From the NCBI GenBank assembly GCA_963575645.1, contig OY754469.1:48318753-48382752 (forward strand): a stretch of DNA of 64,000 nt, in the 5' to 3' direction. This DNA is from Xanthostigma xanthostigma (lineage: Eukaryota > Arthropoda > Insecta > Raphidioptera > Raphidiidae). Position numbers and translations under genes: made by a program. The notes beneath the pieces are model-generated. The model worked only from the letters and a program-made list of their open reading frames with translations, was not told the DNA's origin and did not search any database. This document shows, piece after piece, positions 34,846 through 45,518 of this stretch (positions within the stretch are counted from its first letter, which is position 1; each line of letters starts with the position of its first letter).

Positions 34846-36299
34846 TACCAGACTAGCTAGTTTCTAAAATATGCACGTCACTGAATTGTATAAAAGTAAG
34901 TGCTTTAGATTGGTTTCACAGAACGACTTCCTTTAGGCTTTTCTCTGGTATATAACTTCGGTGGAAACTCATACTATTTGAATTGAAAAGCAGACTGAAT
35001 TTTTACGCGAGAAAATTGGCCATAAGATATTTACACGTGTAATCTCATGCCTGAACTTTCCCCAGTTATCAAAGCAAAGCAAAACTACAATGTCTTTATT
35101 AAAGGCACTACTGTTTTCTTTTATTATTTCCCTTTGCGGATCGCGTATATCGCACTTTATAACATCCTTATTAAATATTTTACACGATTATTGAAAAAAG
35201 AAAATCAATAGTTTATTTTTAACAAAAAAATTAGCTTGTTAATAAAGATTTTGTTTTGGTTCGATTAATTCTTAAATTCATATTGCAGAATGCAGCCTAC
35301 ATAATATTCCAATGGCTGAATATCATGCCCTTTTGCCTTAAAAAAATAAATTACAAAGGTGTGGGCTGCATTTTACAGAGACAAAATGGAGAATTAAACG
35401 GACTGAAACTTCAAAATATTTTTTTAATTATTTTCCCAGTAATCCCTATACCATGAGACATACATACTTTTTTTAAATATAAATAAAAAATCATGCATTT
35501 AAGGGTTAAGGAGGTTGAATAAAAAAATTCAAAATGATTAAAATTTCTTAACATTTCAAAGATATATTCTTTTCATTGATATTTATCATGTCTCAAATTT
35601 TGACAGTCTCATTGTATTTTTTAATATAAGTACGTCTATGGATAACCGTTTTTTTTATATGCATTTGTTTTACAAAAGTTTCAGTTGTCAATGTTTTTAA
35701 ATGACACAAAACTTTCCGATTAGAAAATTGTCTGTCTTTGAAATGGCCAAAGATCTATTTGTACCTTAGTTGGTACGGTTGCATCAAACTATACGTGTGC
35801 AATTTCAATTACAAATATTTTATTCATGAACAGAATACAGGCGTTTTTTAATCTCAAGAATCGTAAATAATTTCGATCACCTAAAAAAAATTAAGTCAAA
35901 GATAAGAATCAATATTACATTTTTGTCAACCTCTTATCTAATAATATGTCGCATACATACTCTCCTCAATGATTGAGATTTTTATGATTATTAATAATAT
36001 AAAATAATATTATCAGAGCCCCTCTTTCCTACTCTCCACCTATATGGTGATAAATTTCAGTCCCCTTTTACCAATTCGCAAAAAAACAAACCCCTCTTTT
36101 ATCTTTTATTAAAATGTTTATAACTTTTGCTATTTGTTCGTCCCCCACTTCATTTTTTTCAAAAAGTTTCTAGATGTCATTCCGAATCGAACGACACCAT
36201 GATCACGATTTTCGGTGAAGGAGGACTGGAATTCATCAAAAAGGAACATTTGAACTAGTTTGATGTAAAGTTGCGGCTCTCCAGTTTCATACGCAAAAA
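34846..36299. other. no recognised gene
   Basis: AT-rich. 'TTAAGGAGGTTGAATAAAAA' at 35507-35530 may be a diverged TTAA MITE start, but no right end was found. A 66-codon open frame at 35256-35456 has no motif. Confidence 0.3.
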
Positions 36300-36541
36300 A
36301 TAATTATTTTATTATATAAACCCTTAAAAATCGTCCAATCGATCAGCAATTTCCACTCGCGTCTCACCCGCACCGTCCCCGTCGCGACGTGTCGTCCTCG
36401 TGTATATATATATCTATATTATACCTATATAAGCAAATACTATAATACTGAAACGAAAATGTGTAGTGGCTCTTTAAAAACTGGGAAATTTTGTAAATTG
36501 GAACTTTTGGCTCTTCCGTCTCAAAAGGTTGCCGACCCCTG
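36300..36541 (+). mobile_element. hAT element, 3' end only
   Basis: Ends 'AAAAGGTTGCCGACCCCTG' at 36541; reversed, CAGGGGTCGGCAACCTTTT is a textbook hAT end. The preceding 'GGCTCTTTAAAAACTGG' type text suits the 3' non-coding part. The left limit is a guess. Confidence 0.55.
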
Positions 36542-36878
36542 TACTAGACTATTAACCGCAATGTAGATTAGCCGTAACCATTTGAAAGTTCGAGTTATAC
36601 CGAACACTCTGTATATAAGGTAGAAAATCTGTGCAATTTGCAAAAACTTGTATCTTATTCATGAAAGAAAAGTCTGCCCGCGTCTTATGCATTTAAAAAA
36701 TTAAACAGTTTGTTCTGTTTCGAGATTAAGACTGTTCTTAATGTGTATTGCTTTTTACTCTTTTTGTTTTGTTGAATACGTAACCGGCAGACCAATTGTG
36801 AGTAATAAGAAAGCTACGAACACCAAATAAAAAGAGAGAATTATTCTCTTCTTGTTTTTGGAGGCGTTCTAAGTGTTA
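36542..36878. other. no recognised feature
   Basis: AT-rich spacer up to the PIF-like MITE; the LINE frame does not continue convincingly into it. Confidence 0.35.
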
Positions 36879-37665
36879 TAGGCCCCACTCACGATCACAC
36901 TTCATGCAACAGTTCAGTGTTCAAACTTATAGTTCAGTGAAGCATGATAGTGTGTGGGACAAATAAACACTGAAACCAACACTGAAGTCAAGCATGAACT
37001 CATCAAATGCATCTTGATTTTTGAACGACTTCAGTGTTCAGTGTTCAAGTAAACTGTTGTGTGTGTGGGTGTTTTTCAGTTCAGTTTTTGGAGTTCTGTG
37101 TTTTGTACAACCAGAAGCCAAAAATCTCAATGTTGCTGCCTTTCTTGTGCAGAAATAGATTTTCACATATTTGTGTCCTGGTTCTTAATAAATAGGGTAA
37201 CTAATTCCAGTAAATAATTGTAAGTTAATTCATTCATTTGTAAATAATTATTGCAATCAAGCGGCTCAAGTTGTAATTCATTAATCAAATAAACATGACT
37301 TCTTGAATCACGCATTTCTAACCAATTTTTCACCCATATTCTTCTTTTTTTTCTTATTTCTCTGTTTTAAATACAATCCCATAGCTCTGAACAGCCAATC
37401 CTCACCATTTAAATTACTCATTTAGTTCTTATTAATGAACTATACTCTATAGTATAATATTATATTGTGTATATAATATAATATATCTTATGTATCTATA
37501 CTCGACGAGTGTATGCCAACAACTGAACCAAATTGAACACAAAAAATTTAAAAAACTGAGCAGTTTGCATGAACTGTGTGTGGTGCCAGTCAGTCTTTCG
37601 ATTAATCTGTCCAACTTCACTGAACACTGAACTGTGGCATGAAGTTTGATCGTGAGTGGGGCCTA
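36879..37665. mobile_element. PIF/Harbinger-like MITE with TTA target duplication
   Basis: The left end 'TAGGCCCCACTCACGATCAC' mirrors the right end 'TTGATCGTGAGTGGGGCCTA'. Inverted arms reach about 45 bp through 'CTTCATG' and 'CAGTTCAGTGTTCA'. TTA flanks both sides (36876-36878, 37666-37668), the duplication of PIF/Harbinger elements. 787 bp without a transposase. It interrupts, or abuts, a LINE reverse-transcriptase frame. Confidence 0.85.
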
Positions 37666-37668
37666 TTA

Positions 37669-38204
37669 GATATTGTATGTATGCAGATGATACTAGTTCA
37701 GTATCTGTCGCTCATAAACTCGATAATTTAGCATTATCTGTCCAAACTTCTCTTAATGATATTTTTACTTGGTGTCACGAAAATTCTTTGTTCCTGAATC
37801 CCGACAAAACTGTTTATATGTCTTTTCATACCAAACAGAATAAGAGCAATGTTGACCTTAATCTAGCTTTAAATAATAAAAATTTAAATAGACAAGCAGA
37901 AGTTAATTTTTTAGGTGTCATACTTAGTGAAACTCTTTCTTGGACTGCCCACGTTGAGAACCTAAACATTAAATTATCAAAAAGTATCTTTGCTCTCCGT
38001 GTCATAAAAAATAGCTGCACGGATTCTTCAGTAGCTTTATCCGCATATTATGCTTATTTTTACCAGCTTGTAAAATATGGAATTGTTTGTTGGGGTTGTT
38101 GTGCTGATATGCAAAAAGTATTTGTACTTCAAAAAAAAGCAATCCGCGTAATTTTTAATCTAAATTTTCGTGCCAACTGGAAGTCATTAGACGCTAATCT
38201 ATAG
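37669..38204 (+). pseudogene. LINE reverse transcriptase fragment (CR1/Jockey-type)
   Basis: About 178 codons starting just before the catalytic 'MYADD' box; the first four codons of the open frame, from 37656, lie in the MITE end. Next come 'NSLFLNPDKT' (the N-x-x-K/T region of non-LTR RTs), 'NFLGVILSETLSW' (palm-end motif), and the thumb and C-terminal 'YYAYF..LVKYGIVCWG' and 'VFVLQKKAIRVIFNLNFR'. The same order occurs in the longer frame at 58646-59842, whose family it shares. The upstream palm (F-D-L-S-x-A-F-D) and endonuclease are missing, and homology stops near 'NFRANWKSL', so it is a broken fragment. Confidence 0.85.
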
Positions 38205-38251
38205 TCTTTCTTTGTCTAAATTTATCAGAAGTTGTGTAGAGGAAAGCGTAG

Positions 38252-38759
38252 GAAAGTATCTTTTGACAAGCGACTTTTGCGCCCTCTCGTGTTTTTTTTT
38301 AATTCTGGTTCAGCCAAAACCTTAGTGTCATATGTTATACGAGCATTTTAATAAGGATTAATTGTTGAATAAAATGGGTAAAAAGCTATCAAATCGGAAG
38401 TACTGTGATTGTAAAGATACACCAACTAAACATCCAGAACTATAATTCTATCGTTTTCCTGGATTTTCTTATGAATTAGAGAGGAAAAAAATGGACTGCA
38501 GCAGTACGTCGTCAAGGGTAATTAAATTTTATTTTAAAAATACATGAAAAATATCATAATTGTTATTTTGTTAACAAAAATTTGGAAATGAAAAATGTGT
38601 ATCATTTATGTAGATTTTTTACTGACATTGTGCCTAACTATTTTTTTATAGGTAATTAAGAATAACGCTGATTTCCATAGGTTTGTAAGTTTTAAGGGAA
38701 CCAGATTTTAAAAAATCAAACACGAGTAGGCGCAAAGATCGCATGTCAAAGATACTTTC
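38252..38759 (+). mobile_element. P-like (THAP) element, internally deleted
   Basis: The ends 'GAAAGTATC' and 'GATACTTTC' open an inverted repeat that continues 'GACAAGCGACTTTTGCGCC' against 'GGCGCAAAGATCGCATGTC', then 'CTCGTGTTT'. The direct repeat GTAG flanks both ends; P elements duplicate 8 bp, so the match is incomplete. The interior holds a THAP-coding exon. A related, inverted, end-truncated copy is 40560-40944. Confidence 0.6.
38374..38518 (+). pseudogene. THAP DNA-binding domain remnant
   Basis: From ATG at 38374 the frame reads 'MGKKLSNRKYCDCKDTP', then after an in-frame stop 'FYRFPGFSYELERKK', then after a one-base shift in an A-run 'KWTAAVRRQG'. The F-x-x-F-P, R and W-x-x-A-x-R spacing is that of THAP zinc fingers, found in P-element and THAP9 transposases and in host THAP proteins. 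Together with terminal repeats this favours a P-type transposon. The sequence after 38518 (GGTAATT) looks like a 5' splice site, so exon 1 of a spliced transposase is likely. The catalytic part is absent. Confidence 0.6.
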
Positions 38760-38778
38760 GTAGCATTTCTTTTTAATA

Positions 38779-39232
38779 AAAATGACGCGTTTAACGTCCG
38801 TTTCTCGACTTTATGTCATAACAAATGTCATTCACACCATTACTATTTTTCGTCTATCACATTTCTCGTTATTTTTCTACATTGATAAACTTCAACTTAG
38901 CTAATATCAGCAATAAATAAATTATTATCTTATCTTATAATGGGCGAATGAATGAATTTTTAGGAAATTAATATAAGGTAGGCAAATTTTTGAGCATAAG
39001 TCTTTGACAGGTAATCGGCCATGGCCTTGAATAAGGAACCATTTCGATATTTATCTGGAATTATTGAGGGAAACCACGGGAAACCTCACCAAGATGGCCG
39101 GTACAGGAATTACAGCTTCTCGGCGAGAGGCAGCAGGAAAAAGTCCCAGTCACATATGCTCCCGTCGGGAAACGATCCCGGTACCTCTCGAATGCGAGTC
39201 TAGTGCTCTCACCACTACGCTACACCGCTCGG
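38779..39232 (-). repeat. SINE family S1, copy B (14-bp target duplication)
   Basis: Flanked by the direct repeat ATTTCTTTTTAATA at 38765-38778 and 39233-39246, the mark of target-primed reverse transcription. The minus strand starts 'TCCGAGCGGTGTAGCGTAGT', has a B-box-like 'CCGGGATCGTTTCCC', then the family body. 454 bp. It landed next to the P-like element. Confidence 0.85.
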
Positions 39233-39483
39233 ATTTCTTTTTAATATTTTCGCAGGAAAATCTTACATTGATTCTGTCGCGTCTTAGATGTTTCCTTATA
39301 GTTTTCATCTTCTCCCTTCGAATAATGCACGTTTTAAGAGGAAGCTGGTGTAGGAAATCTCAGACACGTTTTTATGGAATAGACTTCCGCTTTGCGCGTA
39401 ACACTCCTATCAAATAACTATGCTACCAACAGCAAAAACATATAAAAACAATAATATTACACTGAAACATTTTTACAATTGAA

Positions 39484-40101
39484 ACATTTTTTTTTTGTTG
39501 GATAGCCCATTTATCGAGGAAGGCTATAGGCATCAATGAAAATTGTTGCAAGATGTATCTCAAAATTAGTTTGTCTGACATAATTATATTATCAGGTGAA
39601 ATGCCTTAACTAAATATTGCAATATTAGCGCGTTACGTTCACAAGCCCGGATAGCTCAATCGGTAGAGCGTAACGCTCTTAATGCCAGGGTCTTGTTTTC
39701 AAGCCCCACGTCGGCGAATATATTTTAATTTTTTTTATTTTCTACATTGCTTTCTTCTAAGGCTTACATTTCAATTTTTTTAAATTTTATTACGATTAAT
39801 TAAAATTAAATAAGTCTAATTAATAGCTCATTTGAAAACTGTTACAACTATAGGTACCTCTATAAAAAAAATTTCCAGCAGTGTTTTCAATTAAATATTT
39901 ATTATATTAAAAGAAATTTATTACTTAAAAAAAGTATAAATACTGCTATTTAACGACAAAAACTTTTGAACGGTAACGTCGATCATTATGAAGTTTGGAT
40001 ACAACATCAATCTCGGTAAACTAAGATCAATGTGCGTACTCATGTCCCTTCCTTCCCCATTCGTTCTTTTGCACCCGGGTGAAACCGCGCGGGACCGCTA
40101 G
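39484..40101 (+). mobile_element. Helitron H1, 5'-truncated, with tRNA-Lys-like module
   Basis: Begins at 'GTTGGATAGCCCATTTATCG', so the TC end is missing. It contains the tRNA-like 39645-39716 and ends 'GCGCGGGACCGCTAG'. Flanking text around the tRNA matches 17498-18105 and 61021-61613. Confidence 0.8.
39645..39716 (+). pseudogene. tRNA-Lys(CTT)-like pseudogene inside a Helitron
   Basis: Reads 'GCCCGGATAGCTCAATCGG', 'TAGAGCGTAACGCTCTTAAT', 'GCCAGGGTC', 'TTGTTTTCAAGCCCCACG', 'TCGGCG'. The loop CTCTTAA keeps the Lys anticodon CTT, unlike the other two copies. The anticodon and T stems have mismatches and the B box has TTTTCAAGCC, so function is doubtful. Confidence 0.75.
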
Positions 40102-40559
40102 TTTTAAATAAACCTTTGTTTGTTATATTCAGCAACAATGGCGGTCGGTCACTTGAACTGACGTGATGACATTCTTTGTGGAACAGCTGTCACTTTGGAT
40201 TCAATCTGTTATTTTGAATGGGAAATACATAATATATTACTCTCGCATGTATCTCACATACGTAAATTTATAATAGATTCAAAATGTGGGCAATGTTTGC
40301 CTTTCGCTGACTATTCATCATGAAGTGGCCCAGTGTTGCCAAATTGCGAGAGAAATTTATTGATTATGGTCAAAAATTTAACACCACTGTAAGAGAATAG
40401 CGTCGTAAGTATTTGAATAATACATTTTAAAAGCGTTGGAGATAAAACGAAATATTTATGTAGGTTTGATAGATTTTTGGCTTCAATTTATACAGAGTAC
40501 TAGAACAATCTCTTTTTTCTGGGAAATGATACTATATTACTTATTCATTTTCACTTATA
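40102..40559. other. no recognised feature
   Basis: AT-rich spacer; the 81-codon open frame at 40436-40681 runs into the next element and has no motif. Confidence 0.35.
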
Positions 40560-40944
40560 CGCGATCTTTGTGCCATCTCGTGTTTGATTTTTTAAAATTT
40601 GGTTCACTCAAGACTTATAAACACATGGAAACAAGTTTTAATCTTAACCATAAAAAATATTTACGCACAAAAACTACATAAATAATATACATTTTTTATT
40701 TCAAAATTTTTTCAATCTTATTGTTAACAAAATAACAATTATGATATTTTTCATGTATTTAATAATGATTACAGACGTAAAATAAAATTTAATTACCCTT
40801 GACGGCGTACTGCTGCAGTCCATTTTTTTCCCTCTCTAATTCATAAGAAAATCCAGGAAAACGGTGGAATTATAATTCTGGATTTTTAGTTGGTGTATCT
40901 TTACAATCAACAACACAGCACTTCCGAATTGATAGCTTTTTTCA
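40560..40944 (-). mobile_element. P-like (THAP) element, truncated inverted copy
   Basis: The left part 'CGCGATCTTTGTGCCATCTC' plus 'GTGTTTGATTTTTTAAAAT' matches the right end of 38252-38759 in reverse. The core 'TGCTGCAGTCCATTTTTTTC' carries the THAP exon on the minus strand. The outer TIRs are lost. Confidence 0.6.
40797..40944 (-). pseudogene. THAP domain remnant, second copy
   Basis: On the minus strand the pieces match 38374-38518, including 'GAAAAAAATGGACTGCAGCA', which reads KKWTAA. The ATG has become GTG, stops and frame changes occur, and an extra 'TGTTGTTGATTG' alters the Cys-rich start. No functional product. Confidence 0.5.
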
Positions 40945-41245
40945 CCAGATTTACGCCGTACGGAACACCAACGACAACATTGTTTTTATGTAGTCCCAAT
41001 AATTTTCTTGCTCAAAGGACATCAGTCAAAAACTAAAATTGTTAAATGGCAACATATATGGAGGTACATATTATAGGGTAGCTCACTGAAATAGGGTCGC
41101 AATTACATCGATTACAATTATTAACGTTGGGTTTCACTATAGTGATGGCTATTGGTTAGGGAGCTAATTGGCAATTAAATTTGCAGTAAACTATCACATT
41201 AACGGACTGACATAATAAAATAATCATGAATTTTTTATTCCTATA

Positions 41246-41700
41246 TTTTGATTCATTTTGACAAAATTCTATATCGCATAAAAACCGAAACTTTATGGTC
41301 GACAGCAATTATTTGGAAATTCTCGTTCAGCATCAACTTTATAATCTATACTAATATATAAAGCTGAAGAGTTTGTTTGTTTGTTTGGTTGAACGCGCTA
41401 ATCTCAGGAACTACTGGTTAAAATTGAAAAAAATTTTTTTTATTGGGTAGCCCATTTATCGAGGAAGGCTATAGGCTATAATATAATATTATGCTACGAC
41501 TAATAGTTTTGATTTATTTTAACAAAATTCGATATCGCATAAATACCGAAACTTTATGGACGACAGCAATTATTTGGAAATTCTCGTTCAGCATCAAGTT
41601 TATAATCTATACTAATATAAAGCTGAAGAGTTTGTTTGTTTGGTTGAACGCGCTAATCTCAGGAACTACTGGTTCAAATTGAAAAAAATTTTTTTGTTAG
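41246..41700. repeat. tandem duplication (about 262 bp) including Helitron 5' end
   Basis: 'ACAGCAATTATTTGGAAATT' plus 'CTCGTTCAGCATCAA' and the following Helitron start occur at about 41301 and again at 41563. 'AAATTC.ATATCGCATAAA' is likewise repeated. This is a local duplication spanning host sequence and Helitron end. Confidence 0.8.
41345..41500 (+). mobile_element. Helitron H1, 5' fragment
   Basis: TC start 'TCTATACTAATATATAAAGC', 'TGAAGAGTTTGTTTG', 'TTATCGAGGAAGGCTATAGG', then a breakpoint at the tandem duplication. No 3' end. Confidence 0.75.
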
Positions 41701-41841
41701 ATAGCCCATTTATCGAGGAAGGCTATATAGGCTATATAATATCACACTACGAGCAGTAGGAGCGGAGCATCAATGAAAAATGTTGCAAAATGTATCTCAA
41801 AAATAGCTTCTATTCGGGTTGAAACGGAACGGGACCGCTAG
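41606..41841 (+). mobile_element. Helitron H1, short version without the tRNA module
   Basis: TC at 41606 ('TCTATACTAATATAAAGC') and the end 'AACGGGACCGCTAG' at 41841. 'GCTTCTATTCGGGTTGAAAC' joins the 5' half directly to the 3' end, so the tRNA-bearing middle is deleted. Confidence 0.8.
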
Positions 41842-43045
41842 TAATTTTATATAATAAAACAGAAGTATTGGAATCAGTGCGAACAAATTATAAAAATACT
41901 TGAAATATTTTTTTTCAAGATTTTTTCTGTATTTTGGATGTATAGACGAGAACAGATTTTCACCTGCCGATATCAACGATCAAATCGAGTTTAATGCAGT
42001 TTTATGCACTGTTTTTTTAATGAGGGGGAAATCCATTTATCGGCATTCGCAACTGCGGGTAATGTGGAACCACAGCAATACCCACTAAAAAACCCTTTCC
42101 TGCCGACCTGAGACCGCGTGTGCATTAATTTAAATACACTATACAGTGAATTTCATTTAAAGCGCAATATATACATGAGTTTTGTTGATCTAGTAGCTGT
42201 GGAAATCATTATTAAAACGCATACGAATCTATCTTGGGCGTCCGGTGCATTTTATGTGTAACGATTTTTTGTAATGCATTATTAGCTACCATATTAACAA
42301 AACCTATGAATATATCGCGTCTACATAATTCACTGTATACCCATATCAGAGAAGAGAGACTGTATAGAAGTTCAATCATGTTTTATATTTGGCGATCACC
42401 CCAAAGCGCAATTGTCAAGATGGCGATGGGGCGCACTTAAGCTTCGGAACCGCAACGCCAGGTGGCGACAATTACTAATTTCAGCTTCACACCTTAATCA
42501 TTGCATTTATCATAACTTTTTATTAATTAAAAAAAATCGACAGAAATTGATGGTATTTATTTTCTGCGGTGTTTAGATAAACGCTCAAAACTTTTGAAGA
42601 TGAGAAATGGAAATATATGTCCCCCACCTCTGTACACCGACACTAAACCTCGATTGTTCTGCCATCTAACAGAAACAAGACAAACTAAAATTTCCGACCA
42701 CACTGTTCCATCAGAAATAAACTTATATATAGTCTCTCTTCTCTGCCCATACTTAACGTATGCAGTTTATTTGGCTGTGATTGGATTGAGATAAGATGTC
42801 TGTCTTAACCGACACAGGTAGCAGTTATCATCATATATATTAATACGCTAAGGTTTAAGATGTTTGCTTCCCTTTTTAGAAAAAACCTCACAATTTCTCC
42901 ACATAAATTATATATCATTTTACAGATAATTGCTTGCTCTACTGACATCGACAACTAAAAAATTTATTATTGCTATTGTTTTTGTTAATTAATTAAATTA
43001 ATTAATCTGTGAACAACGTCTGCCATCTGACGGCGTAACGTTAAC
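41842..43045. other. no recognised gene
   Basis: AT-rich, several open frames of 62-68 codons without motifs. Confidence 0.35.
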
Positions 43046-43340
43046 ACTTCGATCTGTCATCTGACCTTCATATTGTAAAGACTGCATACTGCCATCTGGC
43101 TGGCAACGCTGAACAACGCTTTTGCTACTTGCGCCTCTATATGACAATTTTAGTAAAATATTTCTTCGATCTGTCATCTGAGCTTCATATTGTAATACAA
43201 CAAAAAGAAGAACGTTATAAGCAGTGTGCAAAATTAGAAACGAATTGAATACCTGCAATCATATTTAAAAAATAATTGTGTAAAGTGATAATTATTAGGT
43301 ATACTTATTTAGTGCGAATAATTCGCACAGGTCACGCTAG
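43046..43340 (+). mobile_element. Helitron-like 3' end, family H3, with repeat body
   Basis: The terminus has the perfect hairpin GTGCGAATAATTCGCAC (43312-43328) followed 8 bases later by CTAG (43337-43340) and T, the Helitron 3' layout. The preceding body ('CTACTTGCGCCTCTATATGA', 'GAAGAACGTTATAAGCAGTG') is repeated at 44638-44930. A second copy of the terminus is at 56131-56318. Confidence 0.6.
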
Positions 43341-44637
43341 TTAAATGTATAATTTCTGCGATATGGAAGATGTTGTTCCAAACTTTATCTCACCGTAAAA
43401 CATCCCGGGCACTGTACGTCAACTCTTCAGACGTAAATATTTCCAACGTGTTGCTCGACAACGATACGAGAACAACAAAATGTGTATAATATATAATGTG
43501 GATGTTGCAAGCCATAGGTATATACACACAACTTTGAAATATTGAGCTCTAGAGACGACACATTGGCATTGGTGCCTCGAGTCGCTTCTTAAAGTATGAG
43601 ATCGCTTTTTGAAAACACACCGTGACATCCCGTAAGTGCTCACATTCATGTATACACACGTGCTGCAGCTTGTTGACACGTGACTATATAGTTTTACATT
43701 TAATAGGCAATTTTATTTTACGTCTGAGATGAAGAATAGATTTGTATCGATTGGACTACTTGATCTCAGTAGAATCAGTCGTTAGTCGGTACTTTAATGT
43801 TTGGTCTACAATTGTTTTTTGACTTTGAGACAGCCAATCACCATCGTGTTACAGCGACTAGTATGTGGGGAGCGCCAATAAGAACCAAGTATGGGCGTGC
43901 TTGATCGCTCTGCAAGCTAACTTAACCTGCGCAGCTCGTCTGCGCGATTTGGGCAGTGACAAAGGACTGATTGTATTATAAATATTTATTCGTTATAATT
44001 ATGCTATATATTAGTATATTTTATTCTAATGTCCATGTGCTTCATCCGTCTTGTGTTCCTATCATGTTGCTTAAGTTCAGTCAAATTTTCTCTCCATTTT
44101 AGTTCAAAATCAAAACTAGCCCCGAGCTTAATTAGTTGCTAAAATAATGGCCTCGGATGTCCGGGCATCAATGTGAGTTTTGACTGAAATGTTATCTTAA
44201 CTCGGTGGTGTATCCTGCACAGTGAAGTTTAGGCTGGAGACCAAGTTTTAACGAAATTAGCCCCGCGTGTGACGTTTTTACAAAGTAGGAAGTAGGTTTT
44301 CAAGTGTAGTTATTCGATATCTAAAATATTCCGCTAGTATTCGATGCAGGCATTAAGTCAAAAGATTGCTGTTTTAGAAAGCTTTTAAAATATATTCAAT
44401 ATTGAGAATTAGCCTGGGTCAAATCTTGCAATTGAATTCCAATCCCTTTGATCGACTTAAAAATTGCACGCCTGCGTATCGCGGATTCCCGATGACACTG
44501 CACTATTCAAATTCTGTGTCATTATGTTCCGAAGAACAGTGTACCGATCCCACTTTTGCTCCAGGTCCCAGTTCCAGTGACTCACTTTTGATTGTTCAAA
44601 GTGAGTTAAATGATTTAGTACGTGATTTTAATATTAA
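43341..44637. other. no recognised gene
   Basis: No coding region supported. Open frames of 84-86 codons have no motif. Confidence 0.35.
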
Positions 44638-44930
44638 TCTGACCTTCATATTGTAATACAACAGACACAATACTGCATACTGCCATCTGATGGCTTTAAT
44701 TTTGAAACAGTGAGCAACGCTGAACCACGTCACAGCAATTCTGCATGATGCCATCTGGAGGCTTAGCTCAACGCTTTTGCTACTTGCGCCTCTATATGAC
44801 AATTTTAATAAAATATTTCTTCGATTTGTCATCTGAGCTTCATATTGTAATACAACAAAAAGAAGAACGTTATAAGCAGTGTGCAAAATTAGAAACGAAT
44901 TAAATAGTCCTGCAATCATATTTAAAAAAA
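44638..44930 (+). repeat. direct repeat of 43046-43268
   Basis: Shares 'GAGCTTCATATTGTAATACA', 'ACAACAAAAAGAAGAACGTT' and 'AACGCTTTTGCTACTTGCGC' with the earlier block. The H3 hairpin terminus is missing here. Confidence 0.8.
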
Positions 44931-45442
44931 AACTCGGGTCGCAGTGCGAAACCCTGCCGACAATATAGTGTATTTGCTTTTATAAGCAGTGTGGCTCTAT
45001 TGTATGAACTTAACTTTGTTTTTGGACAAAATAAAAAAAATTACCCTCTAGTACACCCCTTAAAACAACATTTTTTTACTTAATTTCAATACTACATACC
45101 AATTCAACATCTGTACCAAATTATATACACCCTTCAGTGTGTAAATCCATATCAGTAAACTTGCGTTTTCATAAAATTTGTAAGTCCGGTCCTGTCGAGC
45201 CGATTTTATTTAAATTTTAGCAGCACATTTCAATAATTACTAAAGGGTTAAATTTCAAATTTGAAGTGATTCTGAAAATTTTTTCCGTATTTTTGGGCCT
45301 AAAAACATTTTTCAACCCCTAAATACCCCCCTTAAAATGGCCCGATCGGGCCCATTTTAAATAGGCTTCTTGCGATGATGGATTCCAACATGTGGACCAA
45401 ATTTCGTTTAAATCGATTAAGTCTGTCGAGAGTTATCGTGGT

Positions 45443-45445
<3 letters not shown>
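44931..45445. other. non-coding, old retroelement-like sequence
   Basis: Ends 'GTTATCGTGGTCACACATATA' less its last base, running into (TA)n. It resembles the 3' part of an insect repeat, but no coding remains. Confidence 0.3.

Positions 45446-45512
<67 letters not shown>
45446..45512. repeat. (TA)n microsatellite, left flank of Gypsy insertion
   Basis: Almost pure TA with two interruptions; it resumes at 56105 on the other side of the retrotransposon. Confidence 0.95.

Positions 45513-45518
<6 letters not shown>

Noticed and set aside
35507..35760. Sixth TTAA MITE copy
   Set aside because: Only the first 13 bases (TTAAGGAGGTTGA) and a vague A-rich body match; no CGGTT-type continuation and no right end.
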